Shown here: in pieces, positions 53,780 to 62,725 of the stretch
How positions within the stretch are numbered: position 1 is the stretch's first letter
Layout of the letters: each line of letters opens with the position of its first letter
Assembly (NCBI GenBank): GCA_030683155.1
Contig: JAUXMV010000024.1
Location: 1-64,000 of the forward strand
Reading direction: 5' to 3'
Source of the DNA: Bacteroidales bacterium
GTDB lineage: Bacteria > Bacteroidota > Bacteroidia > Bacteroidales > F082
DNA: 64,000 bases
Notes under the pieces: model-generated
Database searches by the model: none
The model's input: only the letters and a program-made list of their open reading frames with translations
Told to the model about the DNA's origin: nothing
Translations under genes and position numbers: made by a program

Positions 53780-54172
53780 ATGAAAAAAAAGATTTACTTC
53801 ATTGGTTTACTTGTTGCCTTAACAATAATGCTTTCGTGCGAAAAGACAGTTGAAATCCCTGAATTTACCTGTAATCTTCAAACAATAAGCAACATAAATA
53901 CTCTTGACCAGATTGAAGTAACCTATAAACTTGAAGCAACTGGTGATTACACTGTTAGTTCCTGGTACTATTTCGGCGAAAACGGTAAAGTTGAAATTAG
54001 TCTGCCTTCCTTACCTTCAGAGATCGTGGTGACACTTTCAAACCAAAAATTACTACGGGCCGGAGCAATAGGAGAAATAGTAGATGGCTCAATAAGTGTT
54101 AGTTATAACGCAGTAGCAGCTGATACAAGCTTCTATGGGATTGACCAGTGTTTTCAATTTCTTAATAAATAA
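53780..54172 (+). CDS. Small lipoprotein of unknown function
   Basis: A 130-residue protein with a lipoprotein signal (LTIMLSCEKTVEI, Cys at 20). The remainder is a beta-rich stretch with two more Cys (FTCNLQ near the start and DQCFQF at the end) that could form a disulfide. It starts 4 bases after the thioesterase and is the last gene of that run. No family recognised. Confidence 0.7.
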   Translation: MKKKIYFIGLLVALTIMLSCEKTVEIPEFTCNLQTISNINTLDQIEVTYKLEATGDYTVSSWYYFGENGKVEISLPSLPSEIVVTLSNQKLLRAGAIGEIVDGSISVSYNAVAADTSFYGIDQCFQFLNK

Positions 54173-54259
54173 GGGAATTTACCAATCTGGGTTTCTAAAA
54201 TACCGAAACTAGAAATCTCCATTTGTTAAGGCCAACCTTTCAGATTATCGGAGCGGTTT

Positions 54260-57067
54260 TCAATTGCTGACAACTACCTTTTTCGTAACATACCGAGTTC
54301 CGGTATCAAGTCTTAAAAGATAAACTCCGGGAGCCAAGTGCTTGAAACCACCCATTTGGATCGTCTTTTCTCCAGGTTCTGATTTTCCCTCAAAAATAGT
54401 TTCAATTTGTTGCCCGAATGAATTTAGAAGGTCGATTTTATAAAAGCCACCTTCAAGAATGTTTAAAGTAATCTTGAACTGTTCACGAATTGGATTGGGA
54501 GAAATAATCATTTCTGGAACCGATCCGCTTCCAAGTTCATCGAGGCCAACAAAATCAGGGGTTGTTAGTCGCTTACTTGTATAGATCCTGAATTCTCCCG
54601 GTTCAAGCCTAATCAAGGCACTTACGTCCGTAACTATCAATGAATCAGATCCGAAATAACTATACCATGTTCCTGGAAAATAAAACTGAGGATTAATGTC
54701 TTTCGGCTGCACGTCGAAGTTAGCTAAAACAGCGACTGACATATCTTCGTTGAATAAATGCATATTTTTGGTGATTGCATTTGTGTTCATAACAAAGTCT
54801 GTCGTACGGAAAACGTCGTGTGATTTCCGAAGTTCTATCAGACTGCTGTAGTAGTGAAATAATAAACGGCGATTCCAGTCTTGCTGATAATTCCAGCGAA
54901 TCGGTTTTGGGCAAACCCGGCACGGTTCGTCAATAGAAACATCGTAGCCTAATTCTCCAAATTGCCAGATCATTTTTGGGCCGGGAACCAAAAGAAACAT
55001 GGAAGCGGCAGCAGCATTTCGTTTCACAGCAACGTTAAGGTTTCGGACATTATGAAATGCATTTGAATTATTTCCAAATGTTTTGTTTTTATACATCTGT
55101 CTTTCCTCGTCGTGGCTTTCCATGTAACCGATGAGGTGTGGTTGGCTCCAGCCACGTTTTTTGTAGGATACGCCAGAAAAATCAGAATCTTGCTGATAGC
55201 CCATTGTAGCCTGATTGTAGGAATGGGTCATGTTTCCCCAAACAAGCATGCCATAAGCAGATAATTCACGCTCTTCGGTGTTGGGAGCAAAATGCTCAAG
55301 AATTACATAGGCCTTGTCATTTACTTCCCAGATTCTGTCAGTCATTCGTTTCAAAATGGCTATGCGGGTTGCATCATAGCTTTCATTCATGCCCGTGCGG
55401 TTGGTAAAGCCTTTCGTAAAGTCAAAACGATAGCCATCAACTTTAAACTCTTCAATCCAGAAAGCATTGACCCTGTCAATAAAGTTTTTTGTATGAATGC
55501 TCTCATGGTTAAAATCGTAACCCCAGCAATATGGCTGATGAGGACAAGTTTGATTGTACCATGGATTTTGTGCGGTAGGCTGATCATTGGCGGCATTAAA
55601 ATACATTTGAAGCAAAGGAGATTGACCATAAGAATGATTGAGAACCATATCAATGATGACGGCCATTCCTCTTTTGTGACATTCATCAATAAAACGTTTA
55701 TAGTCATTTTTTGTACCATAGGCTTTGTCAGTTGCAAAGTAAAATGAAGGATTATAGCCCCATGAGTCATTACCCTCAAATTCATTTATTGGCATTAATT
55801 CAATTGCGTTTACGCCAAGACGCTGCAGGTAGTCAAGTGTGTCAATCACGGTTTTGATGTCGCGTGTTGCAACAAAATCGCGGATATGCAATTCATAAAT
55901 AATCAAATCTTCATTTGCGGGTGCAGTAAATTGTTCTACTTCCCAGACGTACGGCTGCTGTTCGGTTTGAAATACGGAAACAATACCGGTTGTTTTTCCT
56001 CGCGGATATGCTTTCAGGTTTGGATAGGTCGTGTTGGGTATGTAGGAGTCATTCCATGGATCCAGAATTTTTTCGGTATATGGATCAGCAATCCTGAGAT
56101 TTCCGTCGATAAAATACTGATAGGCATATTCCTCTCCGGGATTTAATCCGGTAAGTTCAATCCAGTATCTGAAGCTGTCAGGCGTACGTTTCATATAATT
56201 CGAAGTATTCAATTCCCAATTGTTAAATTCTCCGATTGCGAAGACGTAGTTTTTGTAGGGGGCAAAAAGAGAGAGAATTACTGTGGAATCATTGATATAA
56301 TTAATCCCATCCTTAATGTCTTGTGGGAGTGAAGCGACGACAATTGGTGGTCTTACAAAATACAAAAATGAATCAACGGCAACTTCATTGTCGCCATAAG
56401 CAAAAGCCTTCACCCTGAATTGACCTGAAGTGCCTGCCACGATTGAGTAAGTCAGCGAATTTGTTGTTGTTTCGGCAACTTTAATATCATTTATTTTAAG
56501 AATTGTTGAATCAGCAAAAATTGATGCAACAGAGACAGGAATTGTTTCACCGGGCTCGGCTAATATTTGTTTTTGATCAGGCTGGATGATTGTAACGTTC
56601 AAGCCGGCTTCGTACACATCATAAAAAATGTCACCATTCTGGGCTGTTTTGCCTTCATAAAACTGAGTTGTTCCAGGTATATAGGCTCCACTGCGAAAAA
56701 CAAATGCCAGTTTCAGGATAGTTTCATTGGCAGGAACCCCATAATAAGCGCGAATATTTGGGCCAATCGTAAGTGTATAAATGTTTGCCGATACTCTTAC
56801 CAGTTTCGCCTTTGGAATATTTACTCCCCAGTTTGCAACAACATATTTCCAGTCGGAATCGCCTGAACTGCTGCTGGTTATAACACCTGTATGAGCATAA
56901 ACATCACCACTGTAATTAGCAAGTCCTGCATTGCCTTCGGTGGCATTGAATGTGATGACAACTTGCTGTTGATCGGTAGGAAAAGGAGGGTCAGCAGTAA
57001 TAAGTTGTGCATGAGTTGAAAAAGTCAGAAGAAACAGAAAGAGTGAAAGGATTGGGTAATTTTTCAT
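54260..57067 (-). CDS. Exported alpha-amylase (GH13) with type IX sorting tail
   Basis: A 935-residue secreted starch-degrading enzyme. After the signal peptide (1-20) come a beta-sandwich domain (about 24-235), a CBM48-like domain (about 258-345; VFAIGEFNNWEL) and the GH13 barrel: VVLNH-type region (DMVLNHS), nucleophile Asp 549 in GYRFDFTKGF, acid/base Glu 591 in VILEHFA and SHDEER with the third Asp 653. The last 80 residues are a sorting domain (ISPNPIREQFKITLN, GVYLLRLDTG). No susCD pair or transporter is adjacent. Confidence 0.95.
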   Translation of the reverse strand: MKNYPILSLFLFLLTFSTHAQLITADPPFPTDQQQVVITFNATEGNAGLANYSGDVYAHTGVITSSSSGDSDWKYVVANWGVNIPKAKLVRVSANIYTLTIGPNIRAYYGVPANETILKLAFVFRSGAYIPGTTQFYEGKTAQNGDIFYDVYEAGLNVTIIQPDQKQILAEPGETIPVSVASIFADSTILKINDIKVAETTTNSLTYSIVAGTSGQFRVKAFAYGDNEVAVDSFLYFVRPPIVVASLPQDIKDGINYINDSTVILSLFAPYKNYVFAIGEFNNWELNTSNYMKRTPDSFRYWIELTGLNPGEEYAYQYFIDGNLRIADPYTEKILDPWNDSYIPNTTYPNLKAYPRGKTTGIVSVFQTEQQPYVWEVEQFTAPANEDLIIYELHIRDFVATRDIKTVIDTLDYLQRLGVNAIELMPINEFEGNDSWGYNPSFYFATDKAYGTKNDYKRFIDECHKRGMAVIIDMVLNHSYGQSPLLQMYFNAANDQPTAQNPWYNQTCPHQPYCWGYDFNHESIHTKNFIDRVNAFWIEEFKVDGYRFDFTKGFTNRTGMNESYDATRIAILKRMTDRIWEVNDKAYVILEHFAPNTEERELSAYGMLVWGNMTHSYNQATMGYQQDSDFSGVSYKKRGWSQPHLIGYMESHDEERQMYKNKTFGNNSNAFHNVRNLNVAVKRNAAAASMFLLVPGPKMIWQFGELGYDVSIDEPCRVCPKPIRWNYQQDWNRRLLFHYYSSLIELRKSHDVFRTTDFVMNTNAITKNMHLFNEDMSVAVLANFDVQPKDINPQFYFPGTWYSYFGSDSLIVTDVSALIRLEPGEFRIYTSKRLTTPDFVGLDELGSGSVPEMIISPNPIREQFKITLNILEGGFYKIDLLNSFGQQIETIFEGKSEPGEKTIQMGGFKHLAPGVYLLRLDTGTRYVTKKVVVSN

Positions 57068-57089
57068 GGGAGTGGAGATTAATACTCTC

Positions 57090-57097
57090 CAAAGATA
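57090..57097 (-). promoter_or_regulatory. -7 element for the amylase gene
   Basis: TATCTTTG on the minus strand, with a TTG 16 bases upstream, about 22 bases from the ATG. The short leader contains a GGAGA/TCTCC hairpin (57074-57090) that could affect translation. Confidence 0.5.
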
Positions 57098-57164
57098 ATA
57101 ATCATTTGAATAACAATCTCCTTTTGGATCTGATGTTTAGGAAAAAACACTTGCAATGGGTTGC

Positions 57165-57202
57165 AAAAAAGAAGGAGCAAACCAAATATGATTCGCTCCT
57201 TC
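57165..57202 (-). terminator. Terminator after the GIN-domain/barrel gene
   Basis: GAAGGAGC pairs with GCTCCTTC around a 16-base loop, followed on the minus strand by six T residues. An outer GGTTGC/GCAACC arm can extend the stem. Confidence 0.85.
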
Positions 57203-57223
57203 GGCAACCTCATTAAGGATATT

Positions 57224-58792
57224 TTACCAACTGCTAAGCGTTATTCCGATGGCAAAAGGATAAAGTTCAGGACCGCGATCATTTATAAAAAGCTGAGTCA
57301 GCGAGTAGTTTGCATAAAGATTAACTATTCCCCAGCCGGCTCTTACGCTTGCATCAAGTTTGAAAGGGTTTTGCTGAAAACCATTAAAATCTTTGATAAT
57401 GTTTCTGCGCGAATTGGATGGAGTCTGGCCTGTTTCGAAAACAATTCCTGTGACAGGTTCAATTAGATTATAGGCCTTATTGGCATCATCGAAATAAATT
57501 TTAGTATGAGAACTGAATCTCCATCCGGCAACAACACCAGCTGCAATATGCGCTCTTTCTTTTGTTTTGTTGCTGCGTGTCTGCAATTCCAAATATAAAG
57601 GCATGGTAAGCCATGTGTTGACCAATTTACTTTTTCTTACATTAGCACCTTCTATAAAGTAGCCCTCAATGCTGTTGTTTTCGTTTTTTAACATCACGTC
57701 ATTAGCGAATCGGTAATTATTCCAGGTCAAACCAAGTCCACTAACCAAACCCAAAGTTTTACTTTTATTCAAAGGAATGTTCTGCTCATAGAAATTAACG
57801 TTCACGGCAATACTTTTTTCTGTTCTTTGATCGAGATAGGCATATTTTGCTGGGTATCCCATATCAAAATCAGTTGTTAAAAGTCCGTTAATTCCTAGAT
57901 CAACGCCTGCCCAATGACCGTTGAATTTGTGTTTTTTGGTTCTTGAAAGATTTACACTACCACTTTCATCCACTACAAGTTTTCTGTTTCCTACAACCAC
58001 AACCGTTGAGTCGCCGTCGAGCACCTGAATCCTTAGGTTGCCAATATTTACGTTCACAGTATCTCCTTTTGAAACAGTAACTGTTGTTTTTTCTGTTGCA
58101 TTTGCTGATTTATTTGTATTATGCTCTGCCGGAGCATTGTCGTATCTAACCTTGGAAGCGCCGCTTAGGTTAGATGTAAGTTTATCCTTTGCAAATACAA
58201 AGGCATCACTTGCGCCACTACCCTCGAAATGTGTGACAGAAGTTTCAAGTTTTCCGGCAGAAAGCTTTGATGCTCCGCTCAACTTAGCATGATGACTTGT
58301 TGCATTTCCACTCAAGTTAGCCTTGCTGGCACCAGAAAGTGTAGTTTCCAAATTATCAGCCTCAATTTCAAGTACAACACTTGAAGCACCACTTGCCTTA
58401 AGACTAAAAGTCGTTGCATTTATTACATTCTCTCCTCTAACGTCTGAGGCACCTGAAGCATCAATTTTGGTTAGATTTGGCGCTGTTACGATTGCTGACA
58501 GTTTGGTGGCTTTACGAATATTTTTGGTCGAAAGTATAAGGATGCCATTTTTAACTTCAACAGAAATTTCAGGGAAAAGATTCTCATCTGTTTCAATATA
58601 TACACTTTGTTCCATGGCTTGAATCAATGTAACTTTCATTGCGCCACCAACATTAATGCCTGTAAATTCAGAAACGTTATAGGAATTTCCGGTTACGTTT
58701 CCATTTCCGGTTTTCTGTGCCAGCGATTGAAACGATAAAAGCTGAACAAATGCAAGGATAAAAAGAAGTTGAATTTTAGTTTTTGTTTTCAT
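57224..58792 (-). CDS. GIN/DUF2807-domain protein with C-terminal outer-membrane barrel
   Basis: A 522-residue exported protein (signal ends SLAQ). Residues about 35-230 are a GIN domain, DUF2807 or DUF4097-like, a right-handed beta-helix with repeated SGAS turns (ASGASDV, ASGASSV, LSGASKA, LSGASKL, GSGASDA, LSGASKV). The C-terminal 250 residues look like an outer-membrane barrel, ending LYPFAIGITLSSW. The N-domain probably displays outside a barrel anchor. Ligand unknown. I use ATG 58792, at the signal peptide. Confidence 0.87.
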   Translation of the reverse strand: MKTKTKIQLLFILAFVQLLSFQSLAQKTGNGNVTGNSYNVSEFTGINVGGAMKVTLIQAMEQSVYIETDENLFPEISVEVKNGILILSTKNIRKATKLSAIVTAPNLTKIDASGASDVRGENVINATTFSLKASGASSVVLEIEADNLETTLSGASKANLSGNATSHHAKLSGASKLSAGKLETSVTHFEGSGASDAFVFAKDKLTSNLSGASKVRYDNAPAEHNTNKSANATEKTTVTVSKGDTVNVNIGNLRIQVLDGDSTVVVVGNRKLVVDESGSVNLSRTKKHKFNGHWAGVDLGINGLLTTDFDMGYPAKYAYLDQRTEKSIAVNVNFYEQNIPLNKSKTLGLVSGLGLTWNNYRFANDVMLKNENNSIEGYFIEGANVRKSKLVNTWLTMPLYLELQTRSNKTKERAHIAAGVVAGWRFSSHTKIYFDDANKAYNLIEPVTGIVFETGQTPSNSRRNIIKDFNGFQQNPFKLDASVRAGWGIVNLYANYSLTQLFINDRGPELYPFAIGITLSSW

Positions 58793-58911
58793 GTTATTAA
58801 TTTTTGAAATTTGAACATATGACGGCACCAGTTAATTAAAAGTTACACCAGTCAATATTTTTTTAAACAAACTTCTTTAAATTTAAATTTATTTAATTCG
58901 GCACTCATTTG

Positions 58912-58919
58912 TATTTTTG
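58912..58919 (+). promoter_or_regulatory. -7 element for the EamA gene
   Basis: TATTTTTG, a TAnnTTTG match, 11 bases before ATG 58930. Very short leader. Confidence 0.45.
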
Positions 58920-58929
58920 CCAAAAAAGC

Positions 58930-59784
58930 ATGCTGTACCTGATTGCATCGGTTTTGTTTTCCGCTTCTATCCTGATTTTGTTCAGATACTTCAAACGCTA
59001 TGGAATAGATAATCTTCAGGCGATTATAGCCAACTATTTAATTGCATCTGTCATTGGATTTGTTGCTTATGAAAACCCATACACAGTCAAAGATATTTAT
59101 ACTGCCGCATGGTTTCCGATGGCTGTTTTACTTGGGTTTATATTTATAGGTGTATTTTTTCTTTTTGCATTATCATCTCAAAAGGCAGGTGTAGCTGTAA
59201 CTGCTGTTGCCAGCCGCATGTCGGTAGTGATTCCCGTTGCTGGTGGTTTTTTGCTTTTTGGGGAGCAGGCTGGAGCTTTGAAACTGATTGGAATTGCATT
59301 GGCTTTGCCAGCATTTTATCTTACTTTCAAGAAAAAGCAAACTGCGAAAGTAAATCTGGCACTTGCAATTTTACCAATTTTGATTTTTCTGGGAACCGGG
59401 ACCAATGACCTTCTTATGAAGTTCACCGATTATCATTATCTGTCTGATGATCTGTACCTTTTACTTGCTACTATTTTTGTTTTTTCAATGACAATTGGCT
59501 CTTTTGTTTTGTTGATTAAGATTTATAAAAAACAAACGACTCTCCGCTGGAAACATTTTTTTGCCGGACTGCTCCTTGGGCTTATAAATTTTGGTTCTAC
59601 CTATTATATGTTTCGCAGCATGACTGTTTTCGAGAGTTCGGTAATGTTTCCCATACTCAATACCGGTGTCGTAAGCATTGCAGCATTGGCAGATTATTTC
59701 TTGTTTGGAGAAAAGCTTAGCCGAACAAACTGGACAGGTATTGCGCTTGCACTTATTGCGATTGTTTTTATTTCGATGAAATAA
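58930..59784 (+). CDS. EamA/DMT-family membrane transporter
   Basis: A 284-residue protein with about ten membrane helices in two EamA repeats, each with the short-helix pattern typical of drug/metabolite transporters (ASRMSVVIPVAGGFLLFGE in the first half and FPILNTGVVSIAALADYFLFGEKLSRTNWTGIALALIAIVF in the second). Substrate unknown. I use ATG 58930; the longer frame uses TTG. Its stop overlaps the YigZ-type start by one base (TAATG). Confidence 0.88.
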   Translation: MLYLIASVLFSASILILFRYFKRYGIDNLQAIIANYLIASVIGFVAYENPYTVKDIYTAAWFPMAVLLGFIFIGVFFLFALSSQKAGVAVTAVASRMSVVIPVAGGFLLFGEQAGALKLIGIALALPAFYLTFKKKQTAKVNLALAILPILIFLGTGTNDLLMKFTDYHYLSDDLYLLLATIFVFSMTIGSFVLLIKIYKKQTTLRWKHFFAGLLLGLINFGSTYYMFRSMTVFESSVMFPILNTGVVSIAALADYFLFGEKLSRTNWTGIALALIAIVFISMK

Positions 59785-60395
59785 TGGATAGCGATAGTTT
59801 CAAAACAATCACGGATCGTGGTGAAGGGCTTTACAAAGAAAAGGGCAGTAAATTTATTGCGATCGCTTTTCCAGTGGATTCAGAGGAGGACGTAAAACAA
59901 AAACTTTCTGAAGTAAGAAAGCAATACTTTGATGCGCGACACCATTGTTATGCCTATGTTTTAGGCGCTGATAAAAGCCAGTTCAGAGCCAACGACGATG
60001 GTGAACCCTCAGGTTCGGCGGGAAAACCCATTTTAAATCAGATCTATTCCTTTGAGCTCACAAATGTATTGGTCGTTGTTGTTCGTTATTTTGGAGGTGT
60101 CAAGCTTGGAGTAAGTGGGTTGGTAACAGCCTATAAAGTAGCTGCCAGAGAAGCACTTACAAATGCTCCCTCAGAATTTAAAACAGTTGATGAGTTTTTG
60201 GGGATCTCATTTACATACCCTTTGATGAATGAAGTCATGAGAATCATGAAGGAGGAAAATCTGCAGCAGATGAATCAAAAATTTGAGATTGAATGCTATT
60301 TTGAAATTAAATGCAGAAAAAATGACATTAAAAGAATTGCCGAAAAGTTGGTAAATATTTATGGTGTAACAGTAAACTATCTTGGAATCCCTTAA
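59784..60395 (+). CDS. YigZ/IMPACT-family protein
   Basis: A 203-residue cytoplasmic protein. EKGSKFIAIAFPVDSEED, ARHHCYAYVLG, NDDGEPSGSAGKPIL and VRYFGGVKLGVSGL are the IMPACT-domain hallmarks. The C-terminal 70 residues are the second, ferredoxin-like domain. YigZ has been linked to proline dipeptidase or translation control, but the role is not settled. Translationally coupled to the EamA gene. Confidence 0.93.
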   Translation: MDSDSFKTITDRGEGLYKEKGSKFIAIAFPVDSEEDVKQKLSEVRKQYFDARHHCYAYVLGADKSQFRANDDGEPSGSAGKPILNQIYSFELTNVLVVVVRYFGGVKLGVSGLVTAYKVAAREALTNAPSEFKTVDEFLGISFTYPLMNEVMRIMKEENLQQMNQKFEIECYFEIKCRKNDIKRIAEKLVNIYGVTVNYLGIP

Positions 60396-60584
60396 ACAAC
60401 AATGGTTTCAGAGAGCATATCCAAAAACGGATAATGTTTGCCCATGTTACGACGAAAAAACGATAAAGTCAATAGAAAAAAAATTTTTTTTTTCACTTTT
60501 TTTCATTCAATTTTGTTGAAAAGTAAATAACATCACTTTTAATTACTAAAGTATACAAAATCAACTACTTTACTTAGAACTTAC

Positions 60585-60612
60585 TGTTAACGCGTGTTAA
60601 TTTAATGTTAAC
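60585..60612 (+). promoter_or_regulatory. Three phased TGTTAAY repeats upstream of dnaA
   Basis: TGTTAAC (60585), TGTTAAT (60595) and TGTTAAC (60606) start 10 and 11 bases apart, one helical turn each, ending 16 bases before the dnaA ATG. They may be a regulator binding array. They do not match the DnaA box TTATCCACA. A run of A and T (60478-60500) lies further upstream. Confidence 0.45.
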
Positions 60613-60628
60613 TAATTGATCTTCAATA

Positions 60629-62068
60629 ATGATGAAAAAGAGATACCTCGAGGTGTGGGAAAATTGCCTGAATATTATTAAAGATAATGTTCATGTTCAA
60701 AGCTTTAAAACATGGTTTGAACCAATCTCTCCCGTCAAACTCGAGAATAATGTGCTTACTATTCAAGTGCCCAGTCAGTTTTTTTATGAATGGCTCGAAG
60801 AACACTATATAGTTCTATTAAAAAAAACCATCAAAAAGGAACTTGGCCCTGATGGTCGTCTTGAGTACAGTATTATCATGGATAATTCTTTCAGCACATC
60901 CGGTCCTTTTGCAGTCAATTATCCTACCAGCAATCAAAAAGCAACTAAAAATCCATATGTTTCTATGCCGATCGATCTCAATCGAGGCACTTCAAAAGAA
61001 ATTCCAAATCCTTTTATAATTCCAGGGCTTAAAAAGATCAAGGTTGAATCTCAATTGGTTGAAAGCTATTCTTTTGACAGTTTTGTAGAGGGTGATTGCA
61101 ACAGACTTGCACGTTCGGCAGGTTATGCTGTGGCTGAAAATCCTGGAAAAACTGCATTTAATCCGTTGTTGTTTTACAGTTCTACCGGCCTTGGTAAAAC
61201 ACATCTTGCTCATGCGATCGGATTACAAGTTAAGACCAACTTTCCTGAAAAAACGGTGCTCTATATTCAAAGTGAGCAATTTATAAATCAGTTTATAGAG
61301 TCGGTACGCAACAACAATCAAAACGATTTTGTTCATTTTTACCAGATGATTGATGTTCTGATTATTGACGACATTCAGTTTCTTGCTGGAAAAGACAAAA
61401 CTCAGGATGTTTTCTTTCATATTTTTAATCACTTGCATCAAAGCGGCAAGCAACTCATTATTACAAGTGATAAGCCTCCCGTAGATTTGAAAGGCATGGA
61501 ACCACGCTTACTTTCAAGGTTTAAATGGGGGCTCTCTGCTGACCTGCAAGTGCCTGATTATGAAACACGTGTTTCTATTCTTAAGCGGAAATTGTATAAC
61601 GACGGAATTGTAGTCCCGGAAGAAGTGATTGATTATCTTGCCCATTCTATTACAACCAATGTCCGTGAAATGGAAGGTGCACTGATATCATTGATTGCAC
61701 AGTCTTCATTGAACAAAAAGTCGATTAATCTTGACCTTGCACGACAAATGATTGATAAATTTGTCAAACATACTGTGAAAGAGGTCTCTATTGATTTCAT
61801 TCAAAAGGTTGTTTGTGATTATTTTGGCCTTCCTGTTGATCAGATGAATACCAAAACGCGAAAGCGTGAGATTGTGCAGGCCAGACAGGTAGCTATGTAT
61901 TTTTCGAAAAAGCATACAAAATCTTCACTGGCAACGATCGGGCTGCAATGTGGCAATAAAGATCATGCAACGGTGCTGCACGCCTGTAAGACGATTGCAA
62001 ATCTTATTGAGACAGATAAGCAATTTCGAACTTTTGTAATGGATATCGATAAAAAGATTTTGCAGTAA
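60629..62068 (+). CDS. dnaA: Chromosomal replication initiator DnaA
   Basis: Binds the origin and opens it with ATP. The 479-residue protein has domain I (WENCLNIIKDNVHVQSFKTWFEP), a linker to about 145, the AAA+ domain with Walker A STGLGKTH (about 185-192) and Walker B VLIIDDIQF, and domain IV with the DNA-binding signature CGNKDHATVLHACKTI. The AAA+ motif begins SSTGLGKT rather than GGVGLGKT. dnaN is not adjacent here. Two in-frame ATGs (60629 and 60632) give equivalent starts. Confidence 0.98.
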   Translation: MMKKRYLEVWENCLNIIKDNVHVQSFKTWFEPISPVKLENNVLTIQVPSQFFYEWLEEHYIVLLKKTIKKELGPDGRLEYSIIMDNSFSTSGPFAVNYPTSNQKATKNPYVSMPIDLNRGTSKEIPNPFIIPGLKKIKVESQLVESYSFDSFVEGDCNRLARSAGYAVAENPGKTAFNPLLFYSSTGLGKTHLAHAIGLQVKTNFPEKTVLYIQSEQFINQFIESVRNNNQNDFVHFYQMIDVLIIDDIQFLAGKDKTQDVFFHIFNHLHQSGKQLIITSDKPPVDLKGMEPRLLSRFKWGLSADLQVPDYETRVSILKRKLYNDGIVVPEEVIDYLAHSITTNVREMEGALISLIAQSSLNKKSINLDLARQMIDKFVKHTVKEVSIDFIQKVVCDYFGLPVDQMNTKTRKREIVQARQVAMYFSKKHTKSSLATIGLQCGNKDHATVLHACKTIANLIETDKQFRTFVMDIDKKILQ

Positions 62069-62100
62069 GAGAAAAGTTTTGTGCTTAACGAGAATTTATG

Positions 62101-62133
62101 AAAAACCTGCAGAAGAGTCTGGCAGGTTTTTTT
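62101..62133 (+). terminator. Terminator after dnaA
   Basis: AAAACCTGC pairs with GCAGGTTTT around an 11-base loop, followed by T residues. Confidence 0.88.
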
Positions 62134-62253
62134 ATGACCAGAATCTTCAGGCTAAGAGTTTAGAAAAGATATTTTAAAGAAAATGCTGACACATTTTCTT
62201 TTTTGTCGTATTTTCGTAAAAAGTGAATCTGTAATCTCTTAAAACTTATTGCC

Positions 62254-62715
62254 ATGAATGTGATGTTTTTATGTTTGGAAAACGTATGCCGATCTCCTTT
62301 AGCAGAGGGAATCCTTAAAAAGGTGTTTGCGGATAGTGGGGTAGAAGGCAATGTTGATTCGGCTGGATTTGAGTCGTTTAACATCAATGATTCTCCCGAT
62401 GAAAGAGCAGTAAAAGTAGCGGCAATGCACAAAATTGATATTTCTTCAAAAAGAGCAAAGCTTTTTTCGGAAAAGGATTTTGATCGTTTTGATCGTATTT
62501 ATGTGATGGATCTTAAAAGCATGCAAGATGTTCAGGATTTTGCACGTGATGCGCATGATATGAATAAAGTTGATTACCTGATGAACCTCATTGAACCAGG
62601 TAAAAATATTTCAATACCAGATCCCTATGAAAAAGGGTTTGATGAATGTGAAAAAGTGTTTGAACTAATTGAAAAGGCTTGTAAAATTATCGCCGAACGA
62701 GCTGTTTTAGACTAA
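62254..62715 (+). CDS. Low-molecular-weight protein-tyrosine phosphatase
   Basis: A 153-residue single-domain phosphatase. Cys 7 and Arg 13 of the C-x5-R loop (CLENVCR) are present, and the general acid Asp lies in IPDPYEKG. In most relatives the loop reads CxGNxCRS; here Gly is Glu 9, which is unusual and would crowd the phosphate site. Targets may be tyrosine-phosphorylated proteins or arginine phosphates. The dehydratase gene follows 10 bases later, suggesting co-transcription. Confidence 0.88.
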   Translation: MNVMFLCLENVCRSPLAEGILKKVFADSGVEGNVDSAGFESFNINDSPDERAVKVAAMHKIDISSKRAKLFSEKDFDRFDRIYVMDLKSMQDVQDFARDAHDMNKVDYLMNLIEPGKNISIPDPYEKGFDECEKVFELIEKACKIIAERAVLD

Positions 62716-62725
62716 TTTATTTTTC

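Noticed and set aside
60396-60628. Possible replication origin before dnaA
   Set aside because: The region is A/T-rich with poly-A/T runs but I see no cluster of TTATCCACA boxes; in this phylum the origin is often not beside dnaA.
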